Source: Bifidobacterium leontopitheci (lineage in GTDB: Bacteria; Actinomycetota; Actinomycetes; Actinomycetales; Bifidobacteriaceae). Taken from it: a stretch of 64,000 nt of DNA. Location of the stretch: positions 81,187 to 145,186 of the forward strand of contig NZ_WBVT01000002.1 in the NCBI RefSeq assembly GCF_009193355.1, in the 5' to 3' direction. The translations under genes and the position numbers were made by a program. The notes beneath the pieces were generated by a model, which was not told where the DNA came from, searched no databases, and saw only the letters and a list, made by a program, of their open reading frames with translations. Of the stretch, positions 8,789 through 18,056 are shown piece by piece (the first letter of the stretch is position 1; each line of letters begins with the position of its first letter).

Positions 8789-10084
8789 ATGACGACAATC
8801 ACTGCGAACGCATCCGTTGCCGAACCGCTGACCCTGCCGTGCGGCGTGACGGTCAAGAACCGCTTCTACAAATCCGCGATGAACGAGGCGCTCGCCGGAC
8901 GCGACTGCGCGCCGAGCGAAGCGCACGCGCGCCTGTACCGCGAATGGGCTCATGGTGGCGCGGGCGTGCTCGTCACCGGCAACGTGATGGTCGACCACAC
9001 GCAGCTGGGGGAACCCGGCAACGTCGCCGGCGAAGACGAACGCGACCTCGCGATGCTGCGCCGCTGGGCGGCGGCCGGCACCGAAAACGGCGCGCACTGC
9101 TGGATGCAGATCAACCACCCCGGCCGTCAGTCGCCCATCACCATCAACCCGCATCCGCTCGCACCGAGCGCCGGCAAGATCGACGGCGAATATGGTCGCT
9201 TCTTCGCGGAGCCGACCGAACTGACCCGCGACCAGATCCGCGGCATCATCCGCCGGTTCGCCAACACCGCGCGCATCGCCAAAAAGGCAGGGTTCACCGG
9301 CGTGGAGATCCATGCGGCGCACGGCTACCTCATCAACCAGTTCCTCTCGCCGCTCGACAACCGCCGCACCGACGAATACGGCGGCAGCCTCGCCAACCGT
9401 GCCCGCTTCCTGTTCGACGTGTTCGAAGCGGTGCGCGAGGCAGTCGGACCGGAATTCCCCATCGCGGTGAAGCTCAACTCGTCCGACGTGCCGATCGCCG
9501 TCAAGGTCAACGAACGCGATGATGCACCGGGTGGCTTCAACGAGGAGGAATCCATCTGGGTCATGAAGCAGCTTGAAGCGCGTGGCGTCGACCTCATCGA
9601 CATCTCCGGCGGCACCTATGCGAAACCGGTCATCCAGACCAACGACGGTGCCGCCGAAGACCGCCGACGCGGCGTCTACTTCACCGACTTCGCACGCCGC
9701 ATCAAAGGCGAACTGACCGTGCCGGTCGCCCTGACCGGCGGCTTCCGCAACGCCGCCGACATGAACCGAGCTTTGAACGACAACATCACGCAGATGATCG
9801 GCATCGCGCGTCCCTTCGCGCTCATGCCCGACCTGACGAACCGCATCATCCGCGACGGCTGGCAAGGCTCCGTCGACCTGCCGCGCATCACGACCGGCAT
9901 CACATCGCTCGACAAGACGTTCGGCGGCGTCCTTGTCATCAGCTGGTTCGAACTGCAGATGCATCGCATCGCGCAAGACCGCCGCCCGGCACCGCATATC
10001 GGCGGCATGCGCGCACTCCTGTTCGCCGTCAAACAGCACGGCCCCGCCGCACTCGCCCCGCGCCGGCGCAAAGGCCGGCAGTGA
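8789..10084 (+). CDS. NADH:flavin oxidoreductase, Old Yellow Enzyme family
   Basis: A 431-residue FMN-dependent TIM-barrel enene reductase-like protein. It begins with the family pattern LTLPCGVTVKNRFYKSAMNE. Next are HARLYREWAHGGAGVLVTGN, WMQINHPGRQ (substrate/FMN loop), the barrel motif VEIHAAHGYLINQFLSP followed by NRRTDEYGGSLANRARF, and LTGGFRNAADMN near the phosphate-binding site. These signatures are characteristic of OYE/2,4-dienoyl-CoA-reductase relatives without the C-terminal Fe-S/FAD extension. ATG 8789 has AAAGG 8 nt upstream; an in-frame GTG at 8780 is less likely. The physiological substrate is unknown. Confidence 0.9.
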   Translation: MTTITANASVAEPLTLPCGVTVKNRFYKSAMNEALAGRDCAPSEAHARLYREWAHGGAGVLVTGNVMVDHTQLGEPGNVAGEDERDLAMLRRWAAAGTENGAHCWMQINHPGRQSPITINPHPLAPSAGKIDGEYGRFFAEPTELTRDQIRGIIRRFANTARIAKKAGFTGVEIHAAHGYLINQFLSPLDNRRTDEYGGSLANRARFLFDVFEAVREAVGPEFPIAVKLNSSDVPIAVKVNERDDAPGGFNEEESIWVMKQLEARGVDLIDISGGTYAKPVIQTNDGAAEDRRRGVYFTDFARRIKGELTVPVALTGGFRNAADMNRALNDNITQMIGIARPFALMPDLTNRIIRDGWQGSVDLPRITTGITSLDKTFGGVLVISWFELQMHRIAQDRRPAPHIGGMRALLFAVKQHGPAALAPRRRKGRQ

Positions 10085-10141
10085 CGACCTACATTATCAA
10101 TCTTCAGTAGTCTGCAAATATGAGTGCAAAGGAATTATCGA

Positions 10142-10921
10142 ATGGATATTGCCATCGTCACCGGTGCGTCATCGGGTCTTGGCGCGGCATTTGTTGAAGC
10201 GATCGTCTCACGCTACCGGAATCTCGATGAAATCTGGATCATCGCTCGACGCGAACAGCGATTACGTGCGCTCGCCGATCGGTACGATGATTCACACATG
10301 CGCATACGGGTCATTCCACTGGATCTCGCCGCATCGGAATCGTATGAGAAATTGACCGAGTTGCTGAAGGAAATGCAGCCGAACATCCGCATACTCATCA
10401 ATAACGCAGGCTACGAGCGTGAAGGATTGCTGCGAGAGATGAACCCGGGCGACATCCGCGCGATAATCAACCTCAACGTGACCGCCATGACGATGGTCAA
10501 TCGCACGTGTCTGCCGTACATGCAGCGCGGAAGTTTCGCGATCATCACCGGATCGGTGTCGTCCTTCGCGCCGATCCCATGGCAGGCCGCCTATGCCGCG
10601 AGCAAGGCGTACGTGCGTTCGCTCGCCCGCGCATTGCACGAGGAGGAGCGCGAGCGGGGCGTGAACGTGATGCTGTTCAGCCCGGGCAACATGAACACCG
10701 AAATGAACGTGCGTGGTGCCGCTTCCGGCAAGCTCGCCCGGCTGCCGTATCTCGACCTGCACCAGGAGACGGCGAAGGCGCTGTCGAAGGCGGAGCGCGG
10801 ATGCGCCGAGTACACGCCGTTGGCGTTCTACAAGCTGTATCACGCGTTCGCCAAACTGGTGCCGACCGCATTGGCCGTGCGCATCACCAGCCTCGAATCG
10901 GGAGGCGCTGGACGACGGTGA
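10142..10921 (+). CDS. Short-chain dehydrogenase/reductase
   Basis: A 259-residue classical SDR. The NAD(P)-binding TGASSGLG motif follows a short strand at the N-terminus. NNAG (as LINNAGYE), the catalytic Ser in ITGSVSSFAP, and the catalytic YxxxK in YAASKAYVRSLARAL are all present. ATG 10142 has AAAGGA about 9 nt upstream. Gene 10978 follows closely but appears to have its own leaderless promoter. The arginine in the cofactor strand (IARREQR) favours NADPH. Substrate unknown. Confidence 0.9.
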   Translation: MDIAIVTGASSGLGAAFVEAIVSRYRNLDEIWIIARREQRLRALADRYDDSHMRIRVIPLDLAASESYEKLTELLKEMQPNIRILINNAGYEREGLLREMNPGDIRAIINLNVTAMTMVNRTCLPYMQRGSFAIITGSVSSFAPIPWQAAYAASKAYVRSLARALHEEERERGVNVMLFSPGNMNTEMNVRGAASGKLARLPYLDLHQETAKALSKAERGCAEYTPLAFYKLYHAFAKLVPTALAVRITSLESGGAGRR

Positions 10922-10964
10922 CCGCCATGCGGACGGCGTTATGGATATGGCGGTCGGTCGGGAC

Positions 10965-10970
10965 TAGCGT
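10965..10970 (+). promoter_or_regulatory. -10 hexamer of a probable leaderless promoter
   Basis: TAGCGT lies exactly 7 nt before the ATG at 10978, where no Shine-Dalgarno site is present. In actinobacteria a TANNNT hexamer placed 6-7 nt before the start codon is the usual signature of a leaderless transcript. The same hexamer with a 6-nt gap precedes the ldh remnant at 12568. Confidence 0.4.
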
Positions 10971-10977
10971 GAATCGC

Positions 10978-11763
10978 ATGGTCGTATGGGATTCCGAACA
11001 GTATCTGCGATTCAAGACGGAACGCATGCAGCCGTCGCGCGATCTCGCCGCGCAACTGCCACCGGACGACGGCACGGTCGCGCGCGTGCTCGACATCGGC
11101 TGCGGGCCGGGCAACAGCACCGCCGTACTGCGCGAACGCTACCCGCACGCGACGATCCTCGGCGTCGACAATTCGCCGGACATGATTGCCGCGGCGCGCG
11201 ACACCCATCCGGACATCGATTTCACACTATGCGACGTGTCGAAACCCGACGACCTGGCCGCGCTGCCGCACGACTTCGACGTCGTGTTCTCCAACGCGTG
11301 CATCCAATGGGTACCCGACCACGCGCACCTCATCCCCGCGATGCTCGGCCTGCTGCGGCCGGGCGGCATATTGGCCGTGCAGACGCCGATGAACTACGAG
11401 GAGCCGATCCACCGCATCATCGCCGAAATCGTGCACTCGCCGGATTACGCGGACCGGCTGCCGCAAAGCCGCGAGTTCTACAACCTCACGCCGCCCGAAT
11501 ACTGGGAGCTGCTGCACGCGAACGCCGAATCGTTCCGCATCTGGAAAGTCACGTACATGCACACGCTGCCCTCGCACGAGGCCATCATGGACTGGTACCG
11601 CGGCACCGGACTGCGCCCATACCTGCAGGCACTTGCGAACGACGGCGAACGTGCGTCGTTCGAGCAAGCGGTGTTCGAGCGGGTCCGCAAGGAGTATCCA
11701 ACACAGTCGGACGGCAGCATCATCTTCCCGTTCCCGCGGTTCTTCTTCACCGCTGTCCGGTGA
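10978..11763 (+). CDS. Trans-aconitate 2-methyltransferase-like SAM methyltransferase
   Basis: A 261-residue methyltransferase resembling Tam. It starts WDSEQYLRFKTERMQPSRDL, the typical Tam N-terminus, then has SAM motif I VLDIGCGPGNSTAVL, acidic loop ILGVDNSPDMIAAA, and FSNACIQWVPDH. The C-terminal part (LPSHEAIMDWYRGTGLRPYL) also matches the Tam plan, so esterification of trans-aconitate or a related acid is plausible. ATG 10978 lacks a ribosome-binding site but has TAGCGT 7 nt upstream, suggesting leaderless translation. A strong bidirectional terminator follows. Confidence 0.85.
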   Translation: MVVWDSEQYLRFKTERMQPSRDLAAQLPPDDGTVARVLDIGCGPGNSTAVLRERYPHATILGVDNSPDMIAAARDTHPDIDFTLCDVSKPDDLAALPHDFDVVFSNACIQWVPDHAHLIPAMLGLLRPGGILAVQTPMNYEEPIHRIIAEIVHSPDYADRLPQSREFYNLTPPEYWELLHANAESFRIWKVTYMHTLPSHEAIMDWYRGTGLRPYLQALANDGERASFEQAVFERVRKEYPTQSDGSIIFPFPRFFFTAVR

Positions 11764-11774
11764 TTTGCGGACGG

Positions 11775-11824
11775 CATAACGTTGGGGCCCGGTCGATGGT
11801 CTTCGACCGGGCCCCAACGTTATG
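11775..11824. terminator. Bidirectional intrinsic terminator, perfect 22-bp stem
   Basis: Arms 11775-11796 and 11803-11824 are exact reverse complements (22 bp, GC-rich centre GGGGCCCGG) around the hexaloop TGGTCT. It separates two convergent genes and begins 12 bp after the methyltransferase stop, so it can serve both. The outer arm ends CATAAC/GTTATG give only a weak U-tract. Confidence 0.85.
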
Positions 11825-11834
11825 GTCTCCAAGG

Positions 11835-12359
11835 TTATTCGGCGAGCAGCGCCTTCTGATAGCGCCGTCCCGCGTCGGCGAGCGCCGCGTCGTCCAGTTC
11901 CATCGATTCGAACACGACGAACGGTTCCAGCCACGTCGCGTGCGTGTAGCGGGCCATCATGCGGTACGGCGAGAGCACCTCGTCGATGGTCGCGCCCTCG
12001 TCGACCGGCTGGTATTCGGTTTCCGGTCCGCCGGCGGTCGTGGAGACCATGATCTGCTTGCCGACGAGCGCCTTGCCGTCCGTGCCGTACGCCCAGCCGT
12101 ATTCGAGCACCTTGTCCTCCCACTCCTTGAGCAGTGCTGGGGAGGAGTACCAGTAGAGCGGGAACTGCAGCACGATGCGGTCGTGCTCCTCGACGAGCCG
12201 CTGTTCGGCGGCCACGTCGATTCTGCCGTTCGGGTAGAGCGCATACTCGTCGCGCACGGTCACCTCGTCGGCCGGCAGTCCGCGTGCGGCCGACAGCAGC
12301 GCGGCGTTCGCGCGAGAACGGCTCAGATCGGGGTGGAACACCAGTACCAGGGTCTTCAT
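11835..12359 (-). CDS. NAD(P)H oxidoreductase, KefF/MdaB-type flavodoxin-like fold
   Basis: A 174-residue flavoprotein of the NAD(P)H:quinone reductase (Flavodoxin_2) family. It starts MKTLVLVFHPDLSRSRANAA, the FMN-binding N-terminus. It then has RIVLQFPLYWYSSPALLKEW, the family-typical FP.YWYS motif next to the flavin, and VLEYGWAYG. The usual 170-200 residue length is complete. ATG 12359 is preceded on the minus strand by AAAGGAG at ideal spacing. It converges on the methyltransferase gene and shares its terminator. It probably reduces quinones or acts as an ancillary KefC-type subunit. Confidence 0.9.
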   Translation of the reverse strand: MKTLVLVFHPDLSRSRANAALLSAARGLPADEVTVRDEYALYPNGRIDVAAEQRLVEEHDRIVLQFPLYWYSSPALLKEWEDKVLEYGWAYGTDGKALVGKQIMVSTTAGGPETEYQPVDEGATIDEVLSPYRMMARYTHATWLEPFVVFESMELDDAALADAGRRYQKALLAE

Positions 12360-12567
12360 CGGTGGTCTCCTTTACGTTTTGTACGCCTTACGGCGATGTG
12401 AAGGCTGTGTCCTATGCATCGTACCGCCTGGCGCGGGCATGCCCGCCGCGCGGCAGTCGTTTTCGGCCATGCGGCAGGTCCGCCGTGCATTGGTCTTGTC
12501 GTTGCCTCGGCGCCGGATTGTGGACGATGACCGTGGCGACGGTGGCGGACGGGGCTAGCGTGGCCGT

Positions 12568-12801
12568 ATGGTCACTTCGAATAGAAGCAGGGTCGTCATC
12601 GTCGGCACCGGCAGCGTCGGCTCGGCCGTGGCGAATACGAGTACGACGAGCATGATGTGTTCCTCTCCCTGCCGGTCGCGCTTGACGGTGAAGGCGTGGG
12701 CGATTTCGTCGACCTGCATTTGAGCGGCGAGGAGCTGATGAGATTCCACGCCTCCGCCGAGGTGATCCGGCAACATTGCTCGCTCATCGCAGACCGGCTG
12801 T
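12568..12801 (+). pseudogene. ldh: L-lactate dehydrogenase remnant (N- and C-termini joined, middle deleted)
   Basis: ATG 12568 encodes the start of a bifidobacterial-type LDH, MVTSNRSRVVIVGTGSVGSA, including the NAD-binding GTGSVG loop. After about 22 codons the reading frame shifts by +2. From 12633 to the TGA at 12799-12801 the DNA encodes the LDH C-terminus: DEHDVFLSLPVALDGEG, VDLHLSGEELMRFHASAEV, IRQHC. About 240 residues of the middle, including the catalytic His and Arg, are missing. A TAGCGT -10 hexamer 6 nt before the ATG survives. I recognise both ends from known bifidobacterial LDH sequences; a functional copy presumably exists elsewhere. Confidence 0.85.
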
Positions 12802-12878
12802 GACGGTATGACGCTGCGTCCCCTCCAGCGGAAGGAACCGCCGGTCGGATCGTCGTCAGGCAGCGTGACGCAGTCCGG

Positions 12879-13535
12879 TCAGCAGGCCGCGTCACGCGCG
12901 GCGATGCGCTCGCAGAAGCCGGTCCTGTCCGCCTCGGTGATCGGGCGCACCACGCGCGCCGGGTTGCCCACGGCGACCACGCCGGCCGGAATATCCTTGG
13001 TGACGACCGAGCCGGCGCCGACCACAGACCCGCGGCCGATGGTCACCCCGCCGAGCACGGTCACATGGCCGCCCAGCCATACGCCGTCCTCGAGCACGAT
13101 CGGCCTGGCCTGGCAGGCGCCGGCCTTGCGCTCCTCGAAGTCGAGCGCATGGTTTGTGGCGAACAGGCCGACCATCGGCGCGATCCATACGTAGTCGCCG
13201 ATCGTGATCGGCGCGTTGTCGAGCATCACGCAATCGAAATTGATGTACGCGTGCGAGCCGATCGAGATGTTGCGGCCCATCTCGCAACGGAAGTTCGGTT
13301 CGATGAACACGTCGTCGCCGACCGCGGCGAACAGTTGCTCCATGATCGCGCGGCGTTCGGCCTCCTGATCGTAGTCGAGCCGGTTGTAGGCGCGGAACAG
13401 CTTCTTCGCCTCCACGCGCTTGCGTTCGATCTCCGGGTGCGAGTCCTGATAGACCTCGCCGGCGATCATGCGGTCCCATTCGACGCGCCCCTCGGGCGTC
13501 AGATCGGCGGTGACGTCGTAGTCGTTCACGGTCAT
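12879..13535 (-). CDS. Sugar O-acetyltransferase, maltose/galactoside acetyltransferase family
   Basis: A 218-residue left-handed beta-helix acetyltransferase (LacA/Maa/NodL group). It begins with a Mac-type N-terminal domain (MIAGEVYQDSHPEIERKR, LFRAYNRLD). Hexapeptide repeats follow, with catalytic His in FATNHALDFEERKAG and the loop GVWLGGHVTVLGGVTIG, ending GNPARVVRPI. It would transfer acetyl from acetyl-CoA to a sugar hydroxyl. ATG 13535 has AAGGAGCG upstream. It is divergent from the flavodoxin gene; the 24-bp MerR-type palindrome lies between them, 99 bp upstream of this start. Confidence 0.9.
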   Translation of the reverse strand: MTVNDYDVTADLTPEGRVEWDRMIAGEVYQDSHPEIERKRVEAKKLFRAYNRLDYDQEAERRAIMEQLFAAVGDDVFIEPNFRCEMGRNISIGSHAYINFDCVMLDNAPITIGDYVWIAPMVGLFATNHALDFEERKAGACQARPIVLEDGVWLGGHVTVLGGVTIGRGSVVGAGSVVTKDIPAGVVAVGNPARVVRPITEADRTGFCERIAARDAAC

Positions 13536-13633
13536 GGCTGTTCGCTCCTTCGCTGGCATTGGCGTGCAAGGGTCAATTATAGCTGCCTTTACGGTGCCGT
13601 TATCACGCGCCATATCATGACGATGTACGGCTA

Positions 13634-13663
13634 TTGACTTCAAGCGCTTGAAGTCAATACAAC
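13634..13663 (+). promoter_or_regulatory. MerR-type promoter with a perfect 24-bp palindrome
   Basis: Positions 13634-13657 read the same on both strands; the centre is GACTTCAAGCGCTTGAAGTC. TTGACT (13634-13639) and TACAAC (13658-13663) flank an 18-bp spacer, so the dyad fills the space between -35 and -10, as in MerR-family promoters. It lies 38 bp before the flavodoxin ATG. The related element at 7076 has the same 18-bp spacing, suggesting one regulator for both. Confidence 0.65.
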
Positions 13664-13701
13664 GTTGGTTGATAAGCAAAACCCAAGACAAGGAGCCTGA
13701 C

Positions 13702-14181
13702 ATGAGCAAGCGAACGCTCGTCGTCTACTTCTCCGCCACCGGCACCACGCGAGCCGTGGCCGAACGCCTCGCGCACGCGATCGGCGCGGACCTCAAGGAG
13801 ATCATGCCGGCCCAGCCGTACACGGCCGCCGACATCAACTGGCGCGACACCGCCAGCCGCTCCAGCGTGGAGCACACGCACCGCGACATGCGTCCGGCGC
13901 TCGCCGAACCAATCGGCTTGGAGCCTTACGACGTGGTGTTCGTCGGCTACCCGCTGTGGTGGGAGACCGCGCCGCGCGTGGTGCGCACGTTCCTCGAAAG
14001 CGAGGACTGGGCGGGCAAGACCATCGTGACGTTCGCCACGTCCGGTTCCAGCACGCGCGGCGCCGACGGCGTGCAGCTGCACGACTCCGCGCCCGCAGCC
14101 CATTGGATTCCGGGCCGCCGCATCGCCGCCTCCGAAAGCGAGGCCAGGCTCGCCAGGTGGGTCGACGGCCTGGGTCTGTGA
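13702..14181 (+). CDS. Flavodoxin (Flavodoxin_4-like)
   Basis: A 159-residue FMN protein. The phosphate-binding loop is visible near the start (VVYFSATGTTRAVAERLA), followed by YDVVFVGYPLWWETAPR, the family's aromatic flavin-stacking motif, and TIVTFATSGSSTRG. This group is often called NAD(P)H-dependent or low-potential electron carriers; no heme or Fe-S motif is present. ATG 13702 follows AAGGAG at 7-nt spacing. A MerR-type promoter precedes it, consistent with induction by electrophile or redox stress. Confidence 0.88.
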   Translation: MSKRTLVVYFSATGTTRAVAERLAHAIGADLKEIMPAQPYTAADINWRDTASRSSVEHTHRDMRPALAEPIGLEPYDVVFVGYPLWWETAPRVVRTFLESEDWAGKTIVTFATSGSSTRGADGVQLHDSAPAAHWIPGRRIAASESEARLARWVDGLGL

Positions 14182-14187
14182 ATCGCA

Positions 14188-15336
14188 TCAGTCACGCACG
14201 GCAAAGCCGGCGTCGGCAATGCGTTCCTGCATGCCCTTGGCGAGGGACAGGCAGCGTGCGCGCGGGATGCCGGCTTTGACTCCGATGCCGGTCAGATCGG
14301 CGAGCGTGATGCCGCGGCCCTTGCCGTTGACCGCTGTGGTGTGTTCGCCGTTGATGCCTGGATTCTCCGTTAGATCGTACGCAGGGGAGAGTTGCCAGAC
14401 GGCGTGTTCCCGGTCGTAGAGGTAGGAGAAGTTCTTCGCGTGATCGTCGCGGTTTCCGATGAACACGTTGAAGCACATGAGTCGGTACATGCGTTCGCAT
14501 TCCTCTGCGCTATCGGTCATGCGCATGGTCAGCCGCATGAGCAGCCCGTAGTCGAGGTTGGCGATGCGATGCGAGGTCTCCAACAGGCCGCCGGCTGATA
14601 TCATATGCACTTTGCGATTGCTGCCGTCTGCTTGCCGTGCGCGGTCGAACCGTCTGACTCCGAAATATCCGGCGCAATGTTGTGACGGGAACAATCGGGT
14701 TTCTGGCATGATGATGCCACATTCACGCGCAAGACATGAGATGCGGTATTCGGTCTCTCCGATATTGGGCGAATCCACGGATGAGGGGAATTTGATGATC
14801 CAATCCTCTCCGTCGATTGTGGTGAGGATCTTTGGCCGTGCGCCGCCTGATGATCCTCCCAACGCGAATAGATAATCGAGGTCGTCCGAGAAATCGGTGT
14901 TCAGCAGATGCAGGCATTCACGTGCGAGCGCGTCGAAATCAACCGCATCGGGGTGCTCGTCATCGATCGTCGTTGCAGGTTCGTATTCCAGCGCGCCCAT
15001 GCCGCTTGCCCCTACAATCGACAGGCGCGGCAACGGACCAACCGCATGCGGGTCTATGCCATGCCGTCGCAACATCCGATCGGTGAGCAGGCGTCCCCAG
15101 CCGTCAGGCATGCTGTCGTCGAATACGCCGAACATGCCGTTCAGAGGATCGCGCTTGGCGACGAACACGCCTTCCCGCAGCGGCAGGCTTAACGGGCTGA
15201 TGGAAAATCCATGTATCAGCCAAGTCCGATCGTAGGCGAACGCCAGAGTGCGGTTTGGCGACAAGGTGAGCGTACCGACTGTTTCTCCGGCGCATGTGAC
15301 GCGAACCCGATCAAGATATGGAAGTGAGCTGGTCAT
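14188..15336 (-). CDS. hipA: HipA-family serine/threonine kinase (toxin)
   Basis: A 382-residue HipA-like kinase. The N-terminal subdomain has TLTLSPNRTLAFAYDRTW and LPLREGVF. Next are DDSMPDGWGRLLTDR, the ATP-site GGSSGGARPKIL, the catalytic segment FIGNRDDHAKNFSYLYD, and the metal-binding LSPAYDLTENP. All catalytic residues look intact. By family, it would phosphorylate glutamyl-tRNA synthetase or a similar target and arrest growth. Its ATG overlaps the hipB stop by 4 bp, so it is translationally coupled to its antitoxin. Confidence 0.9.
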   Translation of the reverse strand: MTSSLPYLDRVRVTCAGETVGTLTLSPNRTLAFAYDRTWLIHGFSISPLSLPLREGVFVAKRDPLNGMFGVFDDSMPDGWGRLLTDRMLRRHGIDPHAVGPLPRLSIVGASGMGALEYEPATTIDDEHPDAVDFDALARECLHLLNTDFSDDLDYLFALGGSSGGARPKILTTIDGEDWIIKFPSSVDSPNIGETEYRISCLARECGIIMPETRLFPSQHCAGYFGVRRFDRARQADGSNRKVHMISAGGLLETSHRIANLDYGLLMRLTMRMTDSAEECERMYRLMCFNVFIGNRDDHAKNFSYLYDREHAVWQLSPAYDLTENPGINGEHTTAVNGKGRGITLADLTGIGVKAGIPRARCLSLAKGMQERIADAGFAVRD

Positions 15337-15638
15337 GTGCGGCTCCTGCCCTGTCGTGATGCGGCGGTGACATCGTCGATGGTCGCGTAATACGGCTGTG
15401 CGAACAGCGCGTCAAAATCCCGCTCGCAATGCAGTGCAAAGGCGATACTGACTAAGGCTCCAAGCGAAATCTCATGAAGCTGCTCGAATCGTCTGATCGA
15501 CCCTAGGCTCACGCCGGATTTCCCGGCCAATGCGGTCTGCGTCATGCCATGATCCTTGCGACGCTTGGCCATACGGGCGGCGACGCCTGCCATCACATCG
15601 CCAGGCATGGGCTCATCAAGCAAATCAAACATACTCAT
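15333..15638 (-). CDS. hipB: HipB-like XRE-family antitoxin
   Basis: A 101-residue protein with a single Cro/C1-type HTH: VAARMAKRRKDHGMTQTALA, then GKSGVSLGSIRRFEQLHEIS. It matches HipB in size and position, directly upstream of and overlapping hipA. It should bind HipA and repress the operon. ATG 15638 has no clear Shine-Dalgarno site; a second in-frame ATG two codons later is possible. The upstream region to about 15700 is AT-rich and should hold the promoter and operators, but I see no clear paired dyad. Confidence 0.85.
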   Translation of the reverse strand: MSMFDLLDEPMPGDVMAGVAARMAKRRKDHGMTQTALAGKSGVSLGSIRRFEQLHEISLGALVSIAFALHCERDFDALFAQPYYATIDDVTAASRQGRSRT

Positions 15639-15701
15639 ATATTAGCATTATTCATAGCCTTCACATGTTTTTACTATTATGCGAGTAGTTTTGTAGGCTC
15701 A

Positions 15702-17966
<2,265 letters not shown>

Positions 17967-17988
17967 CGCCGCGCCCTGTGCCCTGACC

Positions 17989-18039
17989 CGTGCCCTGTAC
18001 ATGCGCTGCCGCCGCCGCGCCCAGCGTGTACAGGGCACG
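17989..18039 (+). terminator. Hairpin between the aminotransferase and TetM-like genes
   Basis: CGTGCCCTGTACA (17989-18001) pairs exactly with 18027-18039; the loop is GC-rich. It lies 22 bp after the aminotransferase stop and only 17 bp before the next ATG. It could be a terminator, or a leader hairpin controlling the downstream GTPase, because no promoter or Shine-Dalgarno site fits in the remaining space. Confidence 0.5.
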
Positions 18040-18056
18040 TCTTTGAATGGGTTCCC

